NCBI GenBank assembly: GCA_034440615.1
Contig: JAOTOM010003650.1
Location: forward strand, 62,001 to 126,000
Direction of reading: 5' to 3'
DNA from: Ashinkailepas kermadecensis
Taxonomy: Eukaryota; Arthropoda; Thecostraca; Neolepadidae
Length of the DNA stretch: 64,000 bases
Shown: piece by piece, positions 35,734 to 47,500 of the stretch
Position numbering within the stretch: position 1 is the stretch's first letter
How the letters are laid out: every line of letters begins with the position of its first letter
Translations under genes and position numbers: made by a program
Notes under the pieces: model-generated
The model's database searches: none
What the model saw: only the letters and a program-made list of their open reading frames with translations
Told to the model about the DNA's origin: nothing

Positions 35734-35941
35734 CCTCTGGGCAGAGGCGCAGCCAAGGGGGCCCGGTGACCCCCCCCCCTAGCACCCAAAAATGCACTAG
35801 ATCAAACGATAAATTTTGATTTTCAACACAGAAATCCCACAATTTTCTGGGCGCCTCGCGCGCCGAAACCTTCCTCTATTTCATTACATATTTTTCGTCT
35901 GGTCCCCTCAGGGAAATCCTGGCTGCGCCACTGCCTTTTGG
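35734..35941. mobile_element. non-autonomous hAT-type MITE, family M1
   Basis: A 192-bp element (35742-35933) from CAGAGGCGCAGCCA to TGGCTGCGCCACTG with clear inverted ends. Flanks CCTCTGGG and CCTTTTGG match at six of eight positions. Confidence 0.8.
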
Positions 35942-36344
35942 CCCTGGTGTGTTGGAAGAATTGAATAGGTGGGTCAGGTCACTAAATCTGAACTTGACCC
36001 ATTGAACATTCTGGGTTGCTCTTTTGTCATGCGATCTCACCAACCGCTTCGTTGCTTCAAATTATTGAGTTACAATACTTGACTTTCTTTTCACTTGCAA
36101 TGTGCACTGTTGTGAAACACGAGCCGTAACATGATCATGGAATCCGCTTTCTTTTCACATGTAGCATGTGCTGGGAAAACAAAGATCTGCTGCTTTCAGC
36201 ATAATGATGAACAAGTAGAGGGTGTTGACCCTGTGAGTATTTTTGGCTTATCTGTTTTATATTGTAGTCGGCACACCTAGATACCTACAGAGGGTATGGG
36301 AATTGGATTTATCACCTAGAATACTTTTCATTATTGAAGTGAGA
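35942..36344. other. unassigned spacer
   Basis: No feature recognised. Confidence 0.35.
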
Positions 36345-36730
36345 GACCTCCTGTGTCGGTCAGGAAACCTCTTGTGTAAGCGGAGGGCCTCCTGTGTCGA
36401 TCAGAGGACCCCTGTGTTAGTGAGTGGGCCTACTGTGTCGTTCAGGGAGCCTGCTGGGTTCGGTCAGGGCGCCTCCTATGTCGATCATGGGACCGCCTGT
36501 GCCAGGAGGCCTGCTGTGTCGGTCAGGTGGTCTTCCGTGTCAGTGAAGGGCCTCCGGTGCCGGTCACGGGGCGTCCTGTGTGGCCGAGGCCGGCCTCCTG
36601 CGTTAGTTAAGGGATCTTGTGTCCGTGAGAGAGGGGAGCCCTTTGTGCGTGAGCGGGTTTCCTGTGTCGGCCAGGGGCTTCCTGTGTGGGTCAGTGGGTT
36701 CCCAATGCCGGTCAGGAGGCCTCCCGATTA
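36345..36730. repeat. degenerate tandem repeat of about 26 bp
   Basis: Repeated CCTCCTGTGTCGGTCAGG units with variable spacers, about 14 copies. The repeated GTCGGTCAG/GG resembles an acceptor-exon border. Confidence 0.8.
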
Positions 36731-37002
36731 ATTTTGTATTCGCTGGCCTGAAGTTGAGGGACTAAAAGTTGGGGCAGGGGAGAAGGCGACTCGCTCTCCA
36801 TTTCCTACGATCCTGTTTATGAATATTTAAGTCAAGGACGTAGGAACAAGGGAGAGAACAATGGATCCCGCACTTTTCGGAGTGCGGGACTTTTCACTTT
36901 TCGATCAATGACTAATACCTGTAGTATCCTTTGGGCTTTAGAGGGGAAGATGCAGCATAAAACATAAGCAAAAATAGGCAACATAAACATAAAAGAAACA
37001 AC

Positions 37003-37290
37003 CACTGGCGGATCCAGGGGGGGCATTCCGGCCATGCCCCCCCCAAGCGCTTCAAAGGGGGGCCATAGTGTCTTTTGGCCCCCCCCAAACCAACAGAAGT
37101 AAACTGAATTAAAATGCAGTAACCTTTGCTGCGGTTAAAAAATAGCGTTCCGGGTGAAATAATCTCCAATTTTACAGGTATTTTGTTATAATGGTTTGGA
37201 AGCACAATATGGTAGCATAGTAGATTCTGACACATCGAGGGTTCTATGCTGTTGAAGTTCTGCTTACAGCAAGAGATGACGAAATCAGCA
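37003..37290 (-). mobile_element. dispersed repeat C, one end missing
   Basis: Begins CACTGGCGGATCC and shares GCATTCCGGCCATGCCCC, ATGCAGTAACCTTTGC and GTTCTGCTTACAGCAAGAG with copies A and B, but lacks the second inverted end. Confidence 0.75.
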
Positions 37291-37527
37291 GTTTCATTAT
37301 TCCTTCGTCAAATAGGTTCATGAAGTTTGTTTAGCCAGTAACGGGCAAGCGGGCCCAGTGAGCCAGATTTCGAAAGCGGAATTTGAACAGGATGTTTTGT
37401 GCGAGTGACCAGTTGAGCCCAGTTTAGCAGCATGTTTCGTATGTTGGTGTTGGGGTTGCTAAGATGAAGAGACAGACTACATTGACTGATTTGTTCAAGA
37501 AGAATAGCAAGAGGAGGTATGTATTCA

Positions 37528-37942
37528 CACTGGCGGATCCAGGGAGAGGCCATTCCGGCCATGCCCCCCCCGAAGCGCTTGAAAGAGGGCCATAGTGTCT
37601 TTTGGCCCCCGAAACCAACAGAAGTCAACTAAATTAAAATGCAGTAACCTTTGCCGAGGTTAAAAAATAGCGTCTGGAGGAAAGAATCTCCAATTAAAAA
37701 AATAAAAAATAATAATTGTTTGGAAGCAAGTATGGTAGCTTAGTAGATTCTAACACACATCAAGGGTTCCATGCTCTAAGTTCTGCTTACAGCAAGAGTT
37801 GACAAAATCGGATCCGCCAGTGTGTACACGTGCATGAACGTTGACGTGGTACAAGACGTTGAACGAGAACGTGAACGTTTTGGTAAACAAGAACAAAAAT
37901 CCGGTAACATAGAAACGGTGGAGGTAGGCTGGGGCCCCATAC
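37528..37942 (-). mobile_element. dispersed repeat B, inverted relative to A
   Basis: CACTGGCGGATCC at 37528-37540 and GGATCCGCCAGTG at 37810-37822 bound a 295-bp unit. The homology to copy A continues past the right inverted end to GGTGGAGGTAGGCTGGGGCC, so the mobile unit may be larger than the inverted-end unit. Confidence 0.8.
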
Positions 37943-37949
37943 ACAGGAA

Positions 37950-38198
37950 ATTATGTTGTCAAATTTTTTTACTTCTTCAAATGGGCCCCTTTGCCAAATA
38001 GTGGTGCTTTTAACGGTGCCCCGAAATCCGGTGCTTTTAACCAAAAATAGCGGGTGAAGGCGCACCCTCCAAATCCGTTCGACCCCTCCCCTGATATAAT
38101 TCCTAGGTACGCCACTGGGGGAGGGGGAGGGGAGGGGCTGACGCCGAAAACCGAAAGTTGGCCCCCCCCCCCAAACCGGTGGGCTAGATCCGCCAGTG
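37950..38198. repeat. dispersed repeat E, inverted copy of D
   Basis: Ends GGGCTAGATCCGCCAGTG. Contains CCTAGGTACGCCACTGG and TCCGTTCGACCCCTCCCC, the inverse of the blocks in repeat D. Confidence 0.75.
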
Positions 38199-40084
38199 GA
38201 AACAACCATGCCATTTTTAGACATTTCCATGCTCTCATGCTTATAACAAAGGCGCGTTCCCAGGAGCAGCCAAATGCCGAGAAGTTGAGATACCCAAGCA
38301 CATTCCCAATTCCGTGGGCGTATGGGGGCGTTTGAACAAGTGAGAGGGAGGGAGGCCCATGTCAGGTCGATATGACCGACACGTTAGCAGGGAAGATGCG
38401 CTCCAGAAATTAAGCTAAATCCGCTAGATTTAACTGTAATTTTACCATTCACTTCATGCCGTGCTTGTTTAGCCTTTTCTATTTCAATGTGTCGGCTTTA
38501 TTAAAATGTAAAGGAGTGGCATGACGATTCACTTTAATTCAAGTTGCAAACACAATATTCGACTAGTTTGCTACATATTTTCCCTCGGAGAAACCAGGAA
38601 AACTTGGGAGCCATCATTGCTGCTCTCTCATCAATAAAAGTGGGAACCGACCCAATGCCCATTCTTTTACACGCCCATGCGCAATTCTATTGCACCATTC
38701 TGATTTGGAACGACACAGGAATAAAAACAAGCTGAAGCCGATTCTGTTTCAATAAGATGTATCCACAGTAGATAAAAATCACAGGTAATAACTTCCTCCA
38801 TGAAATTTCGTCGTCCTGGAGACATGACACCACCGTCCCCTTGATCTGCCTATGGCATATAATGAGCATTTTAAGCTGGACCATTCAGCGCGTACACTGG
38901 AGAGAATTGGCTTTCGGATGCCGAAACCCGCTGGCCTGTTCATAATCCCTTTATAAAACACGACAATAGGCTATGATGTGGTAATAGGTCGAATCAGACC
39001 TGGGCCCTCCCAGGATAGCTTTGTCGCACCTAACCAAAACCCATTCGCCCGATATGTCCTCTCGAACCGCGAGACAAAACTAAATCGACACAGAGTGGGG
39101 ATTCCCTGGCGAACCTGTGTAGTTACCCTCCCGGCGATTGGCGCCAGTATGGCCCATGAGTCGCTTTAGATGAGATGGTTACACATCGCCTGGCGGTTCG
39201 CATCCAACCAGCACCGAGGTTCGTGAATTATTGTCTCCACGGCTCGGGTGTGACGTCACTACAAAACTCAACGCGGTGATCCTCTAATTTCAAAAGCTAT
39301 TGCATGGCTTCAATCGTTCAGTATGAAGCCAATACAACAAGTCGCGGTACCACAAAATAACTGACTGGTACGTTCATACCGATTGGCTAATGATGAGCAC
39401 GGCGATGACCTTTCCGATGCCACTTTAGTTACTAACCCATGATCATTCCTCGAAACCTCCGATTAACGATTCCTGAAAGCTTCGTCTCGTCAGTATTCAT
39501 GGTTTCCAAGAAATTGGATGCGGAGAGAGGGGAGCCATCCGCTTGCACCGCGCCATACTACGTCACACCACCCACGCCATGCACTATGCGCAGTGGATCC
39601 GTTGGCGCGTGCGCAGGTCGGTACATATAACATCCGGTGCAATGATGGTAACTCTTGCCTTCCCAGAATATCCAGTCAGTCACCCCAGCCGAAGCTGCCA
39701 CGTTCCCTCGACGTCTCTTCATCCATAATCAAGGTAGAACCGCGGTATTAAAACCAGTGCGCTGTGTACCACGCGATCCAATGGTACTCGATTTTCATGG
39801 TGACCCTACAGAGCACGTTCAGGACAACAAAAATATAAGTTATTTGTAATTTACACAAGGTCGTGGGCGAAATATATTCATAGAGCCACGAACTAAGCAC
39901 ATACTGCAACTTAGGTTCGTACAAATCTCCTTCCATCTCATTTGGCCTTGTAAGACGCATTGCTAACACCATTTGTCTGCTCAATTTTGCTCAATCCGTC
40001 CCTGTTCCTCACAATCCTTTTTAAAAAAAAACAAAAAAAACCAAAAAATCTCCCCCCCTTCCCAAAAAAACCCCTGTCCCGCCC
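38199..40084. other. unassigned stretch
   Basis: No exon, RNA or repeat recognised. Confidence 0.35.
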
Positions 40085-40440
40085 AATACGTCCAATGAGT
40101 CCCTGTGCCACATAATCCGTAATGTTTCCAATTCTCGTCCATAATCCGTCACTGTCCTCCTATTCCTCCAATCCGTCACTGTCCCGCCCTATCAATGTCC
40201 GTCCCTATTCCTCACAATCCGTCACTGTCCCGCCCAATACGTCCAATGAGTCCCTGTGCCACATAATCCGTCAATGTCCGTCCCTATTCCTCACAATCCG
40301 TCACTGTCCCGCCCAATACGTCCAATGAGTCCCTGTGCCACATAATCCGTCAATGTCCGGCCCAATCCGTCCAATCCGTCATTGTCCTGCCCAATACGTC
40401 CATGTTCCTCACAAACCGTCACTGTCATTTCCAATCCAGC
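40085..40440. repeat. nested tandem repeat (about 80 bp, subunits about 16 bp)
   Basis: Repeated CAATCCGTCACTGTCC, GCCCAATACGTCCAATGAGT and CCCTGTGCCACATAATCC blocks. The longest higher-order unit (about 80 bp) occurs twice almost perfectly. Confidence 0.9.
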
Positions 40441-41428
40441 ACGGTTCCCCACAAACAACACAACCTCTCACGACCAATACCTACCCACCACTTAAAACCT
40501 CGAACACCACCACACTTGACTCCAATTCATCAGGCGACAACACGTCACAAATTCAGACCACCAATGCTCCCGTACCCATGACCTCATCAGACCGTCACAG
40601 TACCCCCATCCCACCTCAGTCCACTAGCTACCCACCCCACAATCTCATACCACCGTGATCCCCCACCCCACGATCCGAAACCAACAGTGCCTCGTCCCAC
40701 AACCAAAAACCGTCTTAGAAGCTGGCCGCATTCGCCGCGGCCTCCGACAGCCTGGTACCCACCGCACAGCGCAAATTTCATCAGCGAACATCCTGCACGC
40801 TCACAAAGAGAACCGAAAACCTACTCGAACCAGCCCACCCACCCTGGTCGCCGAGACGAGACTTTCATCAGCGAGTTTTAGACGAGTGGTATTCAAAGCG
40901 CCAGAGGCTGTCAAACGCCGCCGACCCAATGAGTTGCCATCAGACGTCCGCATATTCCCGGGCGTAGCCCGCCGGCGATGTGGGCGACAACGTGGACAAA
41001 CATGGCACGAAAATGCGAATGTATTCGACTAACAAATGGTTGATGGCGATTGAGCAACGCGTCGTCAGCCGCATGGGAGATCGATATGGCGCACATCCCA
41101 GCCAGCAGCACGCCGCGACAATGGCGGACACGCTCTGGCCGTGACCCGTGATCACGGCCAGGCGTGGAGGCACGGCCGGTCAATGCACCGCGACCTCGAA
41201 CTGCAGCCGACGCAGCTTCACGGACAGCTTCAGAGGAGGCTCTTCTCCCCTGACCAGCCAATCGTTGGCTAGTCCGATAGGAAGGGACCGAGGCCAGATG
41301 GGTCGGCGAATGCCCCGACATCAGATCAGGCGCGATCTAATCATGGCATGTTTATCCAGGTGGCGTCAGGTCAGATCGGGACAGGTCGGGTTAGGTCAGG
41401 TCAGCCACGGGAGGAGGAATCCATCAGG
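40441..41428. other. sequence 3' of ORC3
   Basis: Downstream flank and possible 3' UTR of ORC3 (minus strand). A weak GATAAA hexamer lies at 41351-41356 and (TGACC)n runs at 41360-41410. No other gene recognised. Confidence 0.35.
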
Positions 41429-41534
41429 TCAGCAGGAGCCCCAGGTCAGTCGCGCCACGTGGTCCGTCTTCTTCTGTGTCGACTTGACGAAGCCCAAGTA
41501 CTGCAGCTCGGCAACAGCGTGTGCAAATCGAGCT
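41429..41534 (-). CDS. ORC3: ORC3 last exon with stop
   Basis: The acceptor GGTGCTCAG lies at 41535 and above. The exon reads [18 protein letters not shown] and ends [12 protein letters not shown], stop TGA at 41429-41431. This is the strongest identity signal in the window. If the previous exon ends at 43703, the acceptor shifts two bases to 41532, giving the same frame. Confidence 0.93.
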
Positions 41535-44500
41535 CTGAGCACCAGCTGTCAAGGAGCTTCACGACATGGGTGCATAGCAACAGCACACACCAAAACATAC
41601 ACGGCACAAACAACCATGACAAACAATAACTCTCAGACATCGACAAACACATAGAACCAACGGCAACACCGCGTCCACACTCCTCGCTCACGTGAGCGGG
41701 CTCATATCGTTCGGGAACAGAATCGAGTGGTTACAATCCAGCTCCCAAGTCTCCTCACAGACCTCAAAGAGGTGAGTTGAACACATTCAAGGAGCATGTA
41801 GTGCCGCGTGCATCGCAGCTGCAGCACCAACACTCGTAGCTACCGCACCCGCGCGTCAGTAATTTGCATCGAATGGGGACTTGAAGAATCTGTTCGCTTG
41901 CTTGTTTGTTTGTTTGTTTTTCGGCGTGGGGGGCTATCGTCCAATCGTGGCTACAGGATGCGGTACGTACTGGCACAATCGTGCCAGTACGTAATCAACG
42001 TTGGTATCTGATATAAATCCACAACTTATTGCTGCAATTAATGCTGCACCAATATTTATCACACGATTGCCAGCGAATGGCACAACAATATCAATGGTAT
42101 TATGATGGTAGCTCCCGCATATTATCATCATTAGCGCTCTTCACTAACGTTTCAACAATATACGACTACAAAATGGCGCGCATTGTACAACGGTCCATCC
42201 CATTAGCGTACCCGCACTCAATGCTCCATAGGGACCCACATAACGGTCACTCCATAGGGACTCGGAAACAGTCACTCCATGGGACCCGGATAACAATCAC
42301 TCCATAGGGACTCGGATTGTGAGACTGACGTGCAGACGGCGACAGCAGGCAGTGTCGACAACTGGAAACACACACACACACACACATATCAACAATGGAG
42401 GCGACCGCACCGCTACTCGCACGACGAGCTGAACAGCCAACAGTTTCCTCACTTCAGTCACGAGGTAATCATCAGTCAGAACGAACCATTGCCGAACTAT
42501 CGGTAATATTTCACTATTGCTAATGCAGGTGGTTGACGCAATCATTTGCAGCTGAATCTGTACCATTTATGGATTTTTTCTTCAAAACGTTGAAATGATT
42601 GCACTCAGTATTAGCATAGCAAATATGTCCCTTGCAAGTTTTCGAACAAAACTCAAGGTCACGTAATGCAATCGAGGTATGACGTCATCAGGGGATCAAC
42701 TCACATATTTTCATACCGAAATGGAAGATTTTCGTAGTTTTATATCGCATGAGCATACATGCATGAAGTTAAGCAGCTTATACTAATCGAGGACTAAACC
42801 ATGAGTGTATTTCTGTCTAAAATTACGGAAGTAAAACAAATCCAATCATTGGGCGATATAAATCGCTTTTCCGAAATATAGGGGGCCAACATTGAAAACC
42901 ATGCTCCTGCATTGAAATGTTGTTGGAACAAATAATTATGTTCGAAATATCGCGGGAGACAGCATTGCTCTCGCAGCCATCCTCACCGAAGAATATACCC
43001 ATGAAATATATTAACATGTTCACATAAGGTACAGACATAGTCCGAGGAAAGTCGGGGCCAATGACATACATTGACATCGAGTCACATATGGTAGATTTTC
43101 CAACATTATAGGGTTGCTTCATGAACCGAGTTCTAATTCAGCGGCTTTGTGCATTATTTATTCAGTCGTAGCCTACGTATTCGAAGACGACATATGTTAC
43201 GCGTTTAGGATCGTAGGATACCCACGAAACACTGGCAAGCGTTTTTGAGTGCTTATTCAGTGGTAGCTTCGCTACAGTTCCGAATTCAAAGGAGAATTAA
43301 TCAACTTGTGTTAAAATTCTGTGAAACCATCTACCTAAACTGGAAGGTAAACTGGTGAACCAAAGAATAAAACGTCGGGCGTAAACCACGATATCACAGG
43401 CAACACGCTCTTCTCTGCTTCGCCAGCACGCTCCGCTTAGTACAAACGCTGCGTGGTTCACCATCCGCCAGCAGCGATCAGAAAGGTACAAAAATGACGC
43501 ACGCCGGCCAGTGTGAACAAAACTGACGGGCAGGAACACAGCCAAATAGTCGGCAGTCGGATACCGTCACCAGTCAGACACCAACAGCAAACAACTCACA
43601 CCCAAACCACCGGCGGCGATACCACCTGCCGGGCGGCGGCCGGCGACTGGTCAGACACCAACAGCAAACAACCCACACCCAAACCACCGGCGGCGATACC
43701 ACCTGCCGGGCGGGCGTCCATCGACCACCGTCTCAAAGGATACTGGAGAGTGTCGCCGTCGCGTCCGTCGCCGTCGTTGACCACGGCGCCGAACGCCTGC
43801 ATCCAGTCGAACATGTTGATAAGCCTGCCGCACTCGACGTGCAGCTTGTAGACGATGCACAGGTCCGGCATGGTCGCCTTAATCGAGCCGGACTCCGTCA
43901 GCTGCAGCCAGGTCAGGTCGGCTGGTTATTGGTTTTACGACACGTCGACCGTTGAGTCATGCAGCGTCGCCAATCTCTCACGCCGATTGGACGCGGGAGA
44001 AGAGTAGCGACAGGTGAGACTCGAACCCACAGTCTTTCGATTGTGAGACGGGCAACTTACCCCTAGACAACTCGTCCCCAGCCAGGTCAGGTCAGGTCAG
44101 GTCAGCACGGCCGCGCCGGACCGACTGACGTATGTTCTGTTGTCCGTCACACGACTTGCTGACCACAGGTATTAGTAAGTACGGAGTGGTCTATGGCTTC
44201 AGCAGCGATATATTACATTTAACAGTAAGTTCGAACAAAGCCGGCAAACTCGACATGCTACACTGAAACTTGGGAAATCCCACAGCATTCAGCACACGGG
44301 CGTGCCTTTCGGCTATAGTGCAACCAACTTCGGCGGACACGCGATGAAAACAGATGTGTCAGTGCTGAAATTGGTTGCACTATTGTCAGCGAGCGTATAT
44401 CAGTGCTGAATACGATGCATTTGTCACATTTTCCAAATAGCAATGCAAAATTAATAACGCGCTTCTCAGAAACTTTGACATGCATATCCTAACAAAAGAC

Positions 44501-47500
44501 GGACGAAGTTCCATTTCAAATGCGCATAAAGAATATGAACGACAGATGCGCTTCCCATCCACCCAAGTCACGCCAATCCTACTCCTGTCTCGGACACCGA
44601 TGCGTTGCAGTGTGGTGCTGATTGTATTGCTTATCTTGTGGCCTCTGGCTCCATGTGTTTTGATTCAGCCGAAAGGCTATTCGACGAAGTGGGTTCATGT
44701 TCATCGTTTCCAGCAAATAGTTGGACAAAAGAGGCCTATCTTTTCCGCAAACAAAGATGATGGTCACACAAGAACGGTTACGCAGTCACAACCTGTCATG
44801 AATGGTATATAAGAGACTAAACACATGGTAATATGCCTCGTGAGGGGCAATTTTATAAAACACGAAGAGATAGAGATATAGAAAATGTAGAAGACGTAGA
44901 AGTGACAGAGACACATATATAGATAGAGATACAGAGATAGAGAGATAGATAGGTAGACAGATAGATAGATAGATATATACATAGGTACGTAGATAGGTAG
45001 GTATATAGATAGATAGATATATAGATAGAAAGAAGAGAGAAGAGAACAGAGAAAAGAGAACAGAGAAAAGAGAAAAGAGAAAAGAGAAAAGAGAAAAGAG
45101 AAAAGGGAAAAGAGAAAAGAGAAAAGAGAAAAGAGAAAAGAGAAAAGAAAAAGAGAGAAGAGGGAAGAGGGAAGAGAGAGAGAGGAGAGAGAAGAGAGAA
45201 GAGAAGAGAGAGGGGAGGAGAAGCGAGAGGAGGGGAGGGAAGGGAAGGGGAGGGAGGGAAGGAGGGAGGGGAGGGAAGGGGAGGGAAGGGGAGGGAAGGG
45301 GAGGGAAGGGGAGAGAAGGGGAGAGAAACACCTTGGATCGAAGCAGATCAGGAGGGGTCACCACGGAGTTGTTGGGTGTGGCGCCACCGCAGCTGGTCTG
45401 GGGATACATCACCGAAGCCCCAGCACGACCTCGCCTGACTGACCTTGCAACAGGAGCACTGCAAGTATCGGGACGGGTTTGACAGCGCCGACTGCAGAGA
45501 AGATCGCGGCGTCCCCACCAGCTGGCGCCGTACCTCCGATACGGAGTCAAACAGCACAGCTTCCTGACCAGCACAGACGCAGAGTCAAACACGACAGTCT
45601 CCTGAACACAGATCCAGAGTCAAACACCATAGCATCCTGACGAACGCACCCAGGATCAAAGACCATCGCCTCCTGGCCAATAGATCCAGGGTAAAATACC
45701 GCCGCCTCCTGACCAGCCGATTAATCGGTAAACACCACCGGGTCCTGATAAAAATAGATATAATACCCGTAGCCGTGACTAAACGAGGGTTTTCCCACAT
45801 GGTAGCCTGGACCGATCTGAACCATGGCTTAAACCGACTAAACCCTAATTGTAATTTCGAGTCTTAGGCGTTTTGTTGCGAAGATGCAAAACTGAAGCAT
45901 ACTACTGATAATTGCCTTGTCCATTGCTACTTGCTAGGATAAGTTATTTCCCATGTCATTTCAATTTATGATGGAGAGTTTGTTCCAGTTCAAAATAGTC
46001 AGCATAAATGTTTTCTGAACCATACTCTACGCAAGTGATGACTTCAAACATACCGTGTGCAGGAAGACAAACATCGGCGACAAGTCCAAAAATGTCAAAT
46101 GTCAAATGTAAAAATGTAAAATGTCCAAGAAAGCTGTTTTTCTTCTTTTGGACCGATGTTCGCTTGTTATTTGGAAGATAGCCCAGTGAGCTACAGTGTC
46201 TGGCTCGAAAAGTGGCTGTGAGTACTTGTAATATGGGATAATGACAAATTTGATATTTGTGAAATAAATTAAAAAATAATATAATTTTGCTTTCCAAAAT
46301 GCGCAAAAGAAATCAAACGAAGCAGCTTTTGCCAACCCTGTTAGGCAGTGCCATAAAATCGACTTGTAGAGTGGACGGGATGATGCCAAAAAAGCCAACT
46401 GATGTAAATAGTGGAAACATATATAGATAATGCCTCTTAATGAGTTATTTGCTATGACCTTTGTTGATTGTTTGATGATGGTGATAATGTCAGTAGCATA
46501 CCTCGTGTCTTTATCAGTGGGCAGTGATGCTGCCAGAGGACATGGTGCTTTTAAAGACCCAAAGCCAACTCATAATCTGAACTGAAAATATAGGAAGCGA
46601 TGCTTAATGTAAAAAATGACGTAAAAACAATTGTCATTAAGTGTTAGTTTCCACTTCAATTTAAGAACTTCAAGACACTGCTGCCAGGAACCATAACAGC
46701 TAGGTCAATGGAGATGCGGCACCCATGCAGGCGAACCAGGGGCATGGTAGAATGGTCACAGGCGCAACTGGCGGGCCAGCGTTGTGGCTGGAGAGACAGG
46801 CCTCGAAGTCGGGTCAGCGCACAATAACCAGAAACAGATCAGATCGTCGTCAGAGCAGAGCCATAGATCGGCAAACGCGAGTGGGACCGGGCATTGTGAC
46901 TGCATTTATCGTGGTAGATAGCACAGCAAACTCTTGCTCGTGCACCACTTCCGTGCGAGAATTACTGCATAACCAAGACGTGATGGCAAAACACAGATCC
47001 ACTCAGTAACATGTCCATTTCGGAAAAAAACGAGTACAAACGAAACATGTATTTCGCGGTCAACTGAACTGTCGCTCAACTGTGTCGCAACGGAGCACCA
47101 GGGCCACGGCTAACGGTGAGCTCCAGGTACCACGATGCCGCACAGAATTCGCGCACCGCTCCTTCATACCGAGAGCTTGCCGAACGTGGAACAATCTGCC
47201 TCCAAATGTGAGGAACTCAGGTGGCTACAATGTTTTCAGACGGAGGCTTTCGGCCATGCTGCGCATGTCCGGGCTCTAATTTCCGGCCTCCGGAACATCG
47301 CTTACATCAGCACTGTGATGCCACTCGTTGTTATCGTGTATGCTCGTGATGATGGTTTGTGCTGCACACTAGTGCACTTCTGTAACGGAAACTGAAAAAC
47401 CCTGCTCGGGAGAATCCGAAATACATTACATTACATTACATTATATGTATGCCGTTTTACCAGCATATTAAGCATCAAGACCACAGACAAAAATCATGAG

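Noticed and set aside
36243..36731. 162-codon plus-strand gene
   Set aside because: It is mostly the degenerate tandem repeat of about 26 bp.
43297..43545. Additional ORC3 exon
   Set aside because: The frame does not resemble ORC3, and the exons on either side already join in frame without it.
44764..45300. Leu/Phe/Ser-rich membrane protein on the minus strand
   Set aside because: Translation of the purine-rich microsatellite, lying in an ORC3 intron.
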